From Sediminimonas sp. (GTDB lineage: Bacteria; Pseudomonadota; Alphaproteobacteria; Rhodobacterales; Rhodobacteraceae), in contig NZ_JAGXFK010000058.1 in the NCBI RefSeq assembly GCF_024637375.1, forward strand, positions 1-64,000: a stretch of 64,000 bases of DNA, written 5' to 3'. The notes below the pieces were generated by a model that ran no database searches, was not told the origin of the DNA, and saw only the letters and a program-made list of their open reading frames with translations. Position numbers and translations under genes: made by a program. Below are positions 54,716 through 62,678 of this stretch, piece by piece (the stretch's first letter is position 1; every line of letters starts with the position of its first letter).

Positions 54716-55543
54716 ATGACACGCTATCCCGCCAGCCGCAGCATGGCCGGCCTGTCGGTCAGGCCGGGCGACGAGCGCCGGATCACCCGCACGCTGCCCG
54801 AGGAAGTGCCGGTGGCGATGGTCTATGACGGCACCACCCAGGCGGTGATGATGGCTACCCCGGCGGACATCGCCGACTTCGCCACCGGGTTTTCGCTGAC
54901 CGAGGGGATCGTGACCGACCTCGCGCAGATCGCCGACTTCGAACAGGTCGCGCACGACCATGGGATCGAGGCGCGCATCTGGCTGCGCGGCGGGCGCGGC
55001 GCGGCGCTGGCCGCGCGGCGGCGACAGATGGCCGGGCCGGTGGGTTGTGGGCTGTGCGGGATCGACAGCCTTGAACAGGCGGTGCGCCCGCTGCCGCATG
55101 TGGGCCGGGACGGCCCGACGCCGGCCGCGTCGGACCTGGCGCAGGCGGTGGAGGCGCTGCGCGACAGCCACCAGCCGCTGCACGATCAGACCAATGCCGT
55201 TCATGCCGCCGGGTTCTACCGCCCCGGCGCGGGCATCGTCGCCGCGCGCGAGGACGTGGGCCGCCACAACGCGCTCGACAAGGTGATCGGGGCGTTGGCA
55301 CGCGAGGGGCACGACCCCGCGCAGGGTGCCTTCGTGTTGACCAGCCGCGTCTCGGTCGAGATGGTGCAGAAATGCGCCATGGCCCGCTGCTCGCTGCTGG
55401 TGGCGGTCTCGGCGCCCACGGCCCATGCCCTGCGCCTGGCCCAAGCGGCGGGCATCACCGTGGCCGCCTTCGTCCGCGGTGGCGGGATCGAGGTCTATTC
55501 CCACGAAAACCGCATCAAGAGGGGAACGCACGATGTCGCCTGA
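54716..55543 (+). CDS. fdhD: Formate dehydrogenase accessory sulfurtransferase FdhD
   Basis: A 275-residue maturation protein that transfers sulfur to the molybdenum cofactor of formate dehydrogenase. The catalytic CxxC is in GPVGCGLCGIDSLEQ, and the conserved TNAVHAAGF and REDVGRHNALDKVIG follow. In Rhodobacter-type operons it is called FdsC. It lies 8 bases after fdsA and overlaps fdsD by 11 bases. Confidence 0.95.
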   Translation: MTRYPASRSMAGLSVRPGDERRITRTLPEEVPVAMVYDGTTQAVMMATPADIADFATGFSLTEGIVTDLAQIADFEQVAHDHGIEARIWLRGGRGAALAARRRQMAGPVGCGLCGIDSLEQAVRPLPHVGRDGPTPAASDLAQAVEALRDSHQPLHDQTNAVHAAGFYRPGAGIVAAREDVGRHNALDKVIGALAREGHDPAQGAFVLTSRVSVEMVQKCAMARCSLLVAVSAPTAHALRLAQAAGITVAAFVRGGGIEVYSHENRIKRGTHDVA

Positions 55544-55748
55544 GAAAATGGTCCACATGGCCAACCAGATTGCCATCTTCTTCGAAAGCCAGCCCGGGGA
55601 AGGGCAGGCCGAAAAGGTGGCCGATCACCTCAACGATTTCTGGGAGCCGCGGATGCGCGCGCAACTTCTGGACCATATCGCCGCGGGCGGCGAGGGGCTG
55701 CACCCGCTGGTGCTGGATGGCGCCGACAAGCTGCGCGCGCCGGCGTGA
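55533..55748 (+). CDS. fdsD: Formate dehydrogenase delta subunit
   Basis: A 71-residue small protein (MSPEKMVHMANQIAIFFES ... HLNDFWEPRMRAQL). It belongs to the FdsD family, needed for activity of the Fds enzyme rather than as a redox subunit. It is the last gene of the operon. Confidence 0.93.
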   Translation: MSPEKMVHMANQIAIFFESQPGEGQAEKVADHLNDFWEPRMRAQLLDHIAAGGEGLHPLVLDGADKLRAPA

Positions 55749-55781
55749 CCCGGCTACCGGCGCGCGGGTTGAGGATGCGGG

Positions 55782-55817
55782 CGCCTCCGGCGGGAGTATT
55801 TCTGGAAAGATGAAGCG
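55782..55817 (-). repeat. Dispersed gene-end repeat, type 1 (fdsD-leuA gap)
   Basis: CGCCTCCGGCGGGAGTATTT then CTGGAAAGATGAAG. It is oriented as for leuA on the minus strand. A small hairpin CGGTT-GTCG-AACCG follows at 55816-55829. Confidence 0.85.
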
Positions 55818-55831
55818 GTTGTCGAACCGGC

Positions 55832-55905
55832 TGCCCCGGGGCTTCTTCTGGCCAAAAACATCCCGGGGGAGGCGCGCGCGAAGCGCGCGGCGGGGGCAGA
55901 GCCCC
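55832..55905 (+). repeat. Dispersed gene-end repeat, type 2 (fdsD-leuA gap)
   Basis: GGGGCTTCTTCTGGCCAAAA then ACATCCCGGGGG, followed by GCGCGCGCGAAGCGCGCG and GGGGGCAGAGCCCCC hairpin sequence. Its AAG end faces that of the type 1 copy (GATGAAG ... CTTCTTC), so the convergent gap carries one element for each strand. Confidence 0.75.
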
Positions 55906-55945
55906 CAACCCCGGCCCCGGCTTTGCGGGTGTCGCGCCTCCCGCC

Positions 55946-57520
55946 TCAGCCCGCGTCCTTGTAGCTGACGGCGCGGGTGTCCTCTCCGGGGGCGGATTTC
56001 TCGCGCCGCACCAGCAGGCGGTTGAGCGCGTTGACATAGGCGCGCGCGCTGGCCACCACGGTATCGGTGTCGGCCGACTGGCCGGTGACGATGCGGCCCT
56101 CTTCCTCCATCCTTACGCTGACGGTGGCCTGGGCGTCGGTGCCTTCGGTCACCGCGTGGACCTGGTAGAGTTGCAGGTGTGCGTCGTGCGGGAACAGCGC
56201 CTTGACGGCGTTGAAGGCGGCATCGACGGGGCCGTCGCCGGTTTCGCGCGCGGTCTTTCCGGTGCCGTCGATGACCATTTCCAACTCGGCCTCGGCCGGG
56301 CCGCCGGTGCCGCACACGACGCGCAGCGACTTGATCTGGAGCCGGTCGTTTTCCGGGTCGTCGCCGGCATGGACAAGCGCGATCAGGTCTTCGTCGTAGA
56401 CTTCTTTCTTGCGATCGGCGAGATCCTTGAAGCGGGCGAAGATATCGGCCAACTGGTTATCGGCCATATCGAAGCCCAGCTCGTGCAGCTTGGCGCGCAA
56501 CGCGGCGCGGCCCGAATGCTTGCCCATCACCAGGCTGGTTTCGGCCAGGCCGATATCCGCGGGGCGCATGATCTCGAAGGTTTCGGCGTTCTTGAGCATC
56601 CCGTCCTGGTGGATGCCGGATTCGTGGGCGAAGGCGTTCTTGCCGACGATGGCCTTGTTGAACTGCACCGGGAAGCCCGAAACGGTGGCAACGCGGCGGC
56701 TGATGTTCATGATCCTGGTGCTGTCCACCCGCGTGTGCCACGGCATGATGTCGTGGCGCACCTTGAGGGCCATCACTACCTCTTCCAGCGCGGTATTGCC
56801 GGCACGTTCGCCCAGCCCGTTGATTGTGCATTCGATCTGGCGCGCGCCGCCTTCGACGGCGGCCAGCGCGTTGGCCGTGGCCATGCCCAGATCGTTGTGG
56901 CAGTGGGTCGCGAAGACGATCTCGCCGGCGCCCGGCACTTCGGCGATCAACCGGCGGATCAGGTCGGCCGATTCCACCGGCGCGGTATAGCCCACCGTAT
57001 CGGGAATGTTGATGGTGGTGGCACCGGCCCTGATGGCGATCTCGACGACCCGCTTGAGGTAATCCCATTCGGTGCGGGTGGCGTCCATCGGCGACCATTG
57101 CACGTTGTCGCACAGGTTGCGCGCGTGGCTGACCGTTTCATGGATGCGATCGGCCATCTCGTCCTGGGTGAGGTTCGGGATCGCGCGGTGCAGCGGCGAG
57201 GTGCCGATGAAGGTGTGGATGCGGGGCCGGTGGGCGTGTTTCACCGCCTCCCAGCAGCGGTCGATATCCTTGGGGTTGGCGCGCGCCAGCCCGCAGATCA
57301 CCGCCTGTTTCGAGCGTTCGGCGATGTCCCTGACGGCCTTGAAGTCGCCCTCGGAGGAGATCGGAAAGCCCGCTTCGATAATGTCCACGCCCATGTCGTC
57401 GAGCATCTCGGCGATTTCCAGTTTCTCGGCATGGGTCATGGTGGCGCCGGGCGATTGTTCGCCGTCGCGCAGCGTCGTGTCGAAGATCAAGACGCGGTCT
57501 TGTTCAGGAATCTGGGTCAT
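55946..57520 (-). CDS. leuA: 2-isopropylmalate synthase
   Basis: A 524-residue enzyme condensing acetyl-CoA and 2-oxoisovalerate, the first step of leucine synthesis. The catalytic start is LIFDTTLRDGEQSPGATM and the metal HxH motif is FATHCHNDLGMATANA. The C-terminal LeuA regulatory domain (about residues 390-510) is present, so leucine feedback is expected. A leucine-rich leader peptide and hairpins precede it. Confidence 0.97.
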   Translation of the reverse strand: MTQIPEQDRVLIFDTTLRDGEQSPGATMTHAEKLEIAEMLDDMGVDIIEAGFPISSEGDFKAVRDIAERSKQAVICGLARANPKDIDRCWEAVKHAHRPRIHTFIGTSPLHRAIPNLTQDEMADRIHETVSHARNLCDNVQWSPMDATRTEWDYLKRVVEIAIRAGATTINIPDTVGYTAPVESADLIRRLIAEVPGAGEIVFATHCHNDLGMATANALAAVEGGARQIECTINGLGERAGNTALEEVVMALKVRHDIMPWHTRVDSTRIMNISRRVATVSGFPVQFNKAIVGKNAFAHESGIHQDGMLKNAETFEIMRPADIGLAETSLVMGKHSGRAALRAKLHELGFDMADNQLADIFARFKDLADRKKEVYDEDLIALVHAGDDPENDRLQIKSLRVVCGTGGPAEAELEMVIDGTGKTARETGDGPVDAAFNAVKALFPHDAHLQLYQVHAVTEGTDAQATVSVRMEEEGRIVTGQSADTDTVVASARAYVNALNRLLVRREKSAPGEDTRAVSYKDAG

Positions 57521-57540
57521 GGTGACAACTCTGGTCTGGA

Positions 57541-57625
57541 AAATCTGCTAAGGGTGGCGGGGCGCGAAGGGCACATCCTCTGAGCGGTCGCGCCGGGGTG
57601 GCACGCTCAGAGGCGGCTTAGCAGA
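57541..57625 (-). promoter_or_regulatory. leuA transcription attenuator
   Basis: Two nested inverted repeats lie between the leader peptide and leuA. The outer one is TCTGCTAAG (57625-57617) with CTTAGCAGA (57552-57544), the latter followed by TTTT. The inner one is CCTCTGAGCG (57613-57604) with CGCTCAGAGG (57586-57577). The first outer arm overlaps the run of leucine codons and the first inner arm overlaps the leader stop codon. Ribosome stalling at Leu codons would therefore change the fold. The exact terminator/antiterminator assignment is not determined. Confidence 0.75.
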
Positions 57626-57690
57626 AGCAGGGCACCGGGCAGGGCGCCGGCGGCGCGCGCACAAGTCGCGATATGGCCCGTCTGTGTCAT
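57607..57690 (-). CDS. leuL: leu leader peptide
   Basis: A 27-codon ORF too short for the track: MTQTGHIATCARAAGALPGA followed by LLLLSRL and TGA. Six of its last eleven residues are Leu, including four consecutive codons CTG CTT CTG CTA. It ends 86 bases before leuA. This is the classic layout of an attenuation leader sensing charged tRNA-Leu. A very short upstream ORF (MYMLPP) overlaps its start as ATGA. Confidence 0.82.
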   Translation of the reverse strand: MTQTGHIATCARAAGALPGALLLLSRL

Positions 57691-57776
57691 GGGGGCAGCA
57701 TATACATCCTGCGGGGCAAATGAAAAGCGCGAATTTTCCGGTTGAACGCACTGCGCGTGCGGCTAGGTCGCCTGCA

Positions 57777-58436
57777 ATGGACAGGGCATTGGTCATCGGC
57801 GCCTCGGGCGGGATTGGCGCGGCCATCGCGGCCGAACTCGGCGCGCGGGGCTACGCCGTCACGGGCCTGTCGCGGGCGCAAGACGGGCTGGAGGTCACCG
57901 ACCCGGCGGCCATCGAGGGCGCACTATCGCCGCTCGACGGGCCGTTCGCGCGCATCGTCGTTGCCACCGGCACGCTGGCCGATGGCGGCGCCCCGGAAAA
58001 ATCCCTGGACGCGATAGATGCCGCGCGCATGGCGCGGGTCATGGCGGTCAACGCGATCGGGCCGGCGCTGATCCTGGGTCATGTGGGGCGGCTGTTGCCG
58101 CGCGATTCGCGCGCCGTGGTGGGGGTGCTGTCGGCGCGCGTGGGCTCGATCGGCGACAACCGCATGGGCGGATGGCATTCCTACCGGGCCTCGAAGGCGG
58201 CGTTGAACCAGGTCGTGCGCGGCGCAGCAATCGAGATCGGGCGCCAGCGCCGGCAGGCCATCGTCGTGGCGCTGCACCCCGGCACCGTCGAGACGCCGTT
58301 CACCGCCGGTTATCCGGGCCATGCCAAGGTGGCGCCCGGCCATGCGGCGGCCAGGTTGTGCGAGGTGATGGACGGGTTGAACCGCCGCCAGAACGGTGGG
58401 TTCCTCGACTATGCGAGCGAGCCGATCCCGTGGTAG
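57777..58436 (+). CDS. SDR-family oxidoreductase
   Basis: A 219-residue short-chain dehydrogenase/reductase. The cofactor loop is VIGASGGIGAAIAAELG, and the catalytic Tyr/Lys are in WHSYRASKAALNQV, with a structural Asn in MAVNAIGPALI. It has the C-factor/CsgA-like short form. Substrate unknown. ATG 57777. Divergent from leuA. Confidence 0.88.
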   Translation: MDRALVIGASGGIGAAIAAELGARGYAVTGLSRAQDGLEVTDPAAIEGALSPLDGPFARIVVATGTLADGGAPEKSLDAIDAARMARVMAVNAIGPALILGHVGRLLPRDSRAVVGVLSARVGSIGDNRMGGWHSYRASKAALNQVVRGAAIEIGRQRRQAIVVALHPGTVETPFTAGYPGHAKVAPGHAAARLCEVMDGLNRRQNGGFLDYASEPIPW

Positions 58437-58856
58437 GGTGCCTGATCGCGGCGCTGGGCGATCAGCTTTCGCCCGACATCGCGGCGCTTTCCCGGCAATT
58501 TCGGCACCCTGCGCCCGGTCGGCTTGGCGGTGACACGGGCGCAGGCGCTGGAGGCATTCGGTGACTATCAGGGCGCGATGGTGCAGGGCGACGCTTATGT
58601 GCATCATTCGGTGATTCCGCCGAATTTGAACATCGGCCTGCTGGACCCTGTGGATACTTGTCGCCATGTGGTTGAAGAATGGCAAGCCGAACGGGCGCCG
58701 GGGCGTGCCCGTTCAACCTGCCATACTGGCATTTCCGCCCGCCACCGCGACCGGCTTGTCAGCAACCCGCGGATGGGGCCGGTCTGCCGCACCTGGGAAA
58801 GGATGCCCGGGGGCGACGCGATCCTCGGCCGGCTGTCGGCGGGCGAGGTGGTCTGA
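58437..58856 (+). pseudogene. Decayed photolyase/cryptochrome-family gene (FeS-type)
   Basis: Fragments of one protein family occur in order but in different frames with most of the gene missing. The N-terminus LGDQLSPDIAALS is at about 58455-58495. A middle piece AFGDYQGAMVQGDAYVHHSV ... NIGLLDPVDTCRHVVEEW is at about 58557-58685. C-terminal pieces ACPFNLPYWHF and HRDRLVSNPRMGPVCRTWER follow in two frames. These match the deoxyribodipyrimidine photolyase-related (CryB/PhrB, 4Fe-4S) family, normally about 510 residues; the ACPFNL Cys is a cluster ligand there. At least two large deletions and a frameshift make it non-functional. Confidence 0.8.
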
Positions 58857-58877
58857 GGCCCGTGGCAGTGGTGCGCG

Positions 58878-60302
58878 TCACTCCTCCAGCAGGGCGCCGT
58901 TCTGCCACTGGCCGCTGGCCTCCTGCCCATCGGCATAGCGCATCGTGCCCGATCCCTGCCGCTTGCCGTTCTCGAACATGCCCTCGTAGACATCGCCGTT
59001 GGAATAGGTGGCCACGCCCTTGCCGCTGATCTCGCCCTGTTTCCATTCGCCCTCGTAGACGAAGCTTTCGTCGGTTTCGGTCTCGGGGTTGTCGGGGATC
59101 ACGATCTTGCCCTGGCCATGGCGCTGACCGTTGGCGAACTGACCCTCGTAGACGGTGCCGTCGGGATAGGTGGCGGTGCCTTGGCCGTGGCGCTGGCCGT
59201 CCTGCCACTCGCCCTCGTAGCGGTAGCCATCGGGGTAGGTCATCACGCCGGTGCCGTGGTTCTTGGCATCCTTGAATTCGCCCTCGTAGACCAGACCGCT
59301 GGCATAGGTGGCCACGCCCTCGCCTTCGATCACGCCGGCGCGCCACTCGCCCTCGTAGGTCGAGCCGTCGGGATAGGTGATCTTGCCGGTGCCGTCGGGC
59401 TGGCCGTCGCGGAACTGGCCGACATAGACTGACCCGTCGGGGTAGGTGACGCGGCCCTGGCCCTCGATCTCGCCGGCAACCCAGCCGCCCTCGTAGACGT
59501 AGCCGTCGGCGCCGGTGAAGGTGCCCTGGCCGTGGCGGTTGTCGTCCTTGAACTCGCCTTCGTAGACATCGCCGTTGGCATAGGTGACGCGGCCCTCGCC
59601 CTGCCGGCGGCCATTGACCAGGTCACCCTCGTAGACATCGCCGTTGGGCTGGATCAGCCGGCCCTTGCCGTTGATCTGTCCGCCTTCCCATGTGCCTTCG
59701 TAGATCATCCCGTCGGGCATGGTCAGCTTGCCCTCGCCCGCGCGGGTGCCGCCCTGCACCTCGCCCTCGTAGACCGAGCCGTCGGGGTATGTGATCGTCG
59801 CCTCGCCTTCCTTGACGCCATTCACCCAGTCGCCTTCATAGGCATAGCTGCTGGGCGATTCCATCACCCCCTGACCGTGATGCATGGCGTTGCGAAAGCC
59901 GCCCTCGTAGCGCACGCCGTTGGCATAGACGGCCACGCCCTGGCCGCTGATCTTGCCGTTCTCCCACTCGCCTTCATAGGTGCCGCCATCGGGGAAGACG
60001 ATCTTGCCGATGCCCTCGGGTTTGCCGTTGGCGAATTCGCCCTCGTAGACCGATCCGTTGGGAAACCGCGCCACGCCCTGGCCGCGGATCTCGCCATTGA
60101 CCCATTCGCCGGTATACTCGTACCCGTTGGGCAACGTGTAGGTGCCGGTGCCGTGCTGCAATCCGTTCTTGAAGGTGCCCTCGTAGACGCCGCCATCGTC
60201 GTATTGCTTGGTCTGGACCGTGCCGTCCTGCGCCAGAGCCGGTGCCGCAATGGCCACACCCACCAGACCCGAAATCAACAATGATGTCCGCATTCTCGCC
60301 AT
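58878..60302 (-). CDS. Exported MORN-repeat protein
   Basis: A 474-residue protein with a Sec signal peptide (about residues 1-24, ending APALAQ) and then 18 full MORN repeats plus a partial one, each 23 residues of the type YEGEWxNGxxxGxGxxxYPDG. One repeat carries an 8-residue insertion (NPETETDE). The 69-bp DNA periodicity is visible on the plus strand as repeated CCCTCGTAGAC-like blocks. MORN arrays bind lipids or act as structural rods. Function in the periplasm is unknown. Confidence 0.92.
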   Translation of the reverse strand: MARMRTSLLISGLVGVAIAAPALAQDGTVQTKQYDDGGVYEGTFKNGLQHGTGTYTLPNGYEYTGEWVNGEIRGQGVARFPNGSVYEGEFANGKPEGIGKIVFPDGGTYEGEWENGKISGQGVAVYANGVRYEGGFRNAMHHGQGVMESPSSYAYEGDWVNGVKEGEATITYPDGSVYEGEVQGGTRAGEGKLTMPDGMIYEGTWEGGQINGKGRLIQPNGDVYEGDLVNGRRQGEGRVTYANGDVYEGEFKDDNRHGQGTFTGADGYVYEGGWVAGEIEGQGRVTYPDGSVYVGQFRDGQPDGTGKITYPDGSTYEGEWRAGVIEGEGVATYASGLVYEGEFKDAKNHGTGVMTYPDGYRYEGEWQDGQRHGQGTATYPDGTVYEGQFANGQRHGQGKIVIPDNPETETDESFVYEGEWKQGEISGKGVATYSNGDVYEGMFENGKRQGSGTMRYADGQEASGQWQNGALLEE

Positions 60303-60456
60303 GTCCCACCCTGCTGTGCCGCGGGTTTTCGAACGGCACTCTTTGCCGAAAACCTAATCGACGCACCGGCGGGGGGCAACGTATTTTCCCCAAATCGGCT
60401 TCCCCTCGCCACCCGATCTGCTAGATCATGCCGCCAAGGCAAACAGGAGACAGCCG

Positions 60457-62109
60457 ATGGCCGACAGGTTCCGCCTCACGCTGGCACAGCTCAACCCCAC
60501 GGTGGGCGATATCGATGGCAACGCCGCGCAGGCCCGCGCCGCCTGGGAAGCCGCCCGTGCGGCGGGGGCCGACATGCTGGCACTGCCCGAGATGTTCATC
60601 ACCGGCTACGACTGCCAGGACCTGGTGCGCAAGCCCGCCTTTCACCAGGCGGCCCTGGCGGCGGTCGAGCGGCTGGCCGCGGATTGCGCGGATGGCCCGG
60701 CCATCGGCATCGGTGGTCCCTACATGGTGGGCGCGAGCCTATACAACGCGTGGTTCATCCTGTCGGGCGGCCGCGTCGCCCACGTCGTGCGCAAGCATCA
60801 CCTGCCCAATGATGGCATTTTCGACGAGGCGCGTGTGTTCGCCCCGGCCGATCCGGGCGGGCCCTACAGCGTCGGTCCGCTGCGCATCGGCACGCCGGTG
60901 TGCGAGGATGCCTGGCACGACGATGTGACCGAGACGCTGGAGGAAACCGGCGCCGAACTGCTGCTGGTGCCCAATGGCAGCCCCTATTCGCGGGGCCGGC
61001 TGGAGATGCGCCAGGCGATGATGGTGGCGCGGGTGGTCGAGACCGGGCTGCCGCTGGTCTATCTCAACATGGTCGGCGGGCAGGACGACCAGGTTTTCGA
61101 CGGTGCCTCCTTCGTGCTCAACCCCGGTGGCGCGCTGGCGGTTCAGATGCCTCCCTTTGACGCCGACCTCGCGCATGTCGATTTTACCCGCACGCCCGAG
61201 GGCTGGCACGCGGCGCAGGGTGACAAGGCCCATATCCCCGACACCTTGGAGCAGGATTACCGCGCCATGGTCGAGGCGTTGCGCGACTATTGCCGCAAGA
61301 CCGGCTTTGCCCGCGTGCTGCTTGGCCTGTCGGGCGGTATCGACAGCGCCCTGGTGGCTGCCATCGCGGTCGATGCGCTGGGCGCCGAAAACGTGCGCTG
61401 TGTCATGCTGCCGTCGGATTACACGTCCGATGCCTCGCTCGAAGACGCGCAGGCGGTGGCCGTCAACCTGGGCGTACAGTACGACACGCTGCCCATCGGG
61501 CCGGCCAACGCCGCGGTGGGTGAGACGCTGGCGCCGCTGTTCGCCGGGCGCGACGCCGACGTGACCGAGGAAAACATCCAGTCGCGCCTGCGCGGGCTGC
61601 TGCTGATGGCGCTGTCCAACAAGTTCGGCGAGATGCTGCTGACCACCGGCAACAAGTCCGAGGTGGCGGTCGGCTATGCCACGATCTACGGCGACATGGC
61701 CGGTGGCTATAACCCGATCAAGGATCTCTACAAGACCCGCGTCTTCGCCGTCAGCCGGTGGCGCAACGGTGCCCATCGCGCCTGGATGGCGGGGCCGGCG
61801 GGCACGGTGATTCCGCCGCGCATCATCGAAAAGCCCCCCAGCGCCGAACTGCGCCCCGATCAGAAGGATGCCGACAGCCTGCCGCCCTATGACGAACTGG
61901 ACGCCATTCTGGAACTGCTGGTGGATCACGACGCCTCGGTCACCGATTGCGTCGCAGCGGGCCACGACCGCGACACCGTCAAGAAGATAGAGCACCTGCT
62001 TTACATCAGCGAATACAAGCGGTTCCAGTCGGCACCGGGCACCCGGCTGAGCCCGCACGCCTTCTGGCGCGACCGCCGCTACCCGATCGTCAACCGCTGG
62101 CGCGACTGA
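60457..62109 (+). CDS. nadE: Glutamine-dependent NAD+ synthetase
   Basis: A 550-residue two-domain enzyme. The N-terminal nitrilase-type glutaminase has Glu in LALPEMFITGYD, Lys in VVRKHHLPN and Cys in GTPVCEDAWHD. The C-terminal synthetase has the PP-loop LGLSGGIDSALVAAIA. It converts nicotinic acid adenine dinucleotide to NAD+ using glutamine-derived ammonia. ATG 60457 after AGGAGA. Confidence 0.96.
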   Translation: MADRFRLTLAQLNPTVGDIDGNAAQARAAWEAARAAGADMLALPEMFITGYDCQDLVRKPAFHQAALAAVERLAADCADGPAIGIGGPYMVGASLYNAWFILSGGRVAHVVRKHHLPNDGIFDEARVFAPADPGGPYSVGPLRIGTPVCEDAWHDDVTETLEETGAELLLVPNGSPYSRGRLEMRQAMMVARVVETGLPLVYLNMVGGQDDQVFDGASFVLNPGGALAVQMPPFDADLAHVDFTRTPEGWHAAQGDKAHIPDTLEQDYRAMVEALRDYCRKTGFARVLLGLSGGIDSALVAAIAVDALGAENVRCVMLPSDYTSDASLEDAQAVAVNLGVQYDTLPIGPANAAVGETLAPLFAGRDADVTEENIQSRLRGLLLMALSNKFGEMLLTTGNKSEVAVGYATIYGDMAGGYNPIKDLYKTRVFAVSRWRNGAHRAWMAGPAGTVIPPRIIEKPPSAELRPDQKDADSLPPYDELDAILELLVDHDASVTDCVAAGHDRDTVKKIEHLLYISEYKRFQSAPGTRLSPHAFWRDRRYPIVNRWRD

Positions 62110-62116
62110 GGCGGGC

Positions 62117-62515
62117 TCACTCCCACCACCGGTCGATGGCGGCGATGTCGTCGTCGGACCAGCCGAAGAAATGCGCCAGTTCATGCACGACGACGTTGGT
62201 CACAAGGTCCGACAGGTCGACATCGCCGCGGTCATGCCACTCAGACATGATCGGGGCCACGAACAGCCAGATCGTGTCGGGTGTCGGGCTTGGGTAGCTG
62301 ACCGATTTATGCGTCAGCGGCACGCCTTCGTAGAGGCCCGTCAGCGTCATCGGGTCGTGCAGGCCCAGATCGCGCAGCATCTGGGCGTCGGGCATGTCGG
62401 CGATGCGCAACTGCACCTCGCGCGCGCGGCCGCGGAACGGCTCGGGCAACTCGGCGATGGCCCTGCGGGCAAGCTTGGCGATGTGGTTTCGGTCGTGCCG
62501 GGTGCCGTGTGTCAT
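62117..62515 (-). CDS. Zincin-like metallopeptidase family protein
   Basis: A 132-residue protein with the HEXXH zinc motif in VVVHELAHFFGWSDDDI near the C-terminus and LYEGVPLTHKSVSYPSP in the middle. These mark the small possible-metallopeptidase family (former DUF1025). Proteolytic activity is unproven. ATG 62515 is chosen; 62530 is possible. Convergent with nadE, 7 bases apart. Confidence 0.87.
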   Translation of the reverse strand: MTHGTRHDRNHIAKLARRAIAELPEPFRGRAREVQLRIADMPDAQMLRDLGLHDPMTLTGLYEGVPLTHKSVSYPSPTPDTIWLFVAPIMSEWHDRGDVDLSDLVTNVVVHELAHFFGWSDDDIAAIDRWWE

Positions 62516-62678
62516 GCCGGGCATATGCATCTGTGCGCGACAAAAGGGAAGGGGCGCGCGGGGGTGTCGGTTCGGGTGCCTGCAAAGCGCTCGTTCCGGC
62601 CCTTGGCGGTAGCAGCCGCCATCGTTGCCGGACTGCACCCCGATGTGTACGGGGTAAACCCGCCGCCGCGCCCGCCCT

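Noticed and set aside
58878-60302. CRISPR-like regular repeats seen on the plus strand
   Set aside because: The 69-bp periodicity is coding (23-residue MORN repeats) with diverged units and no spacers.
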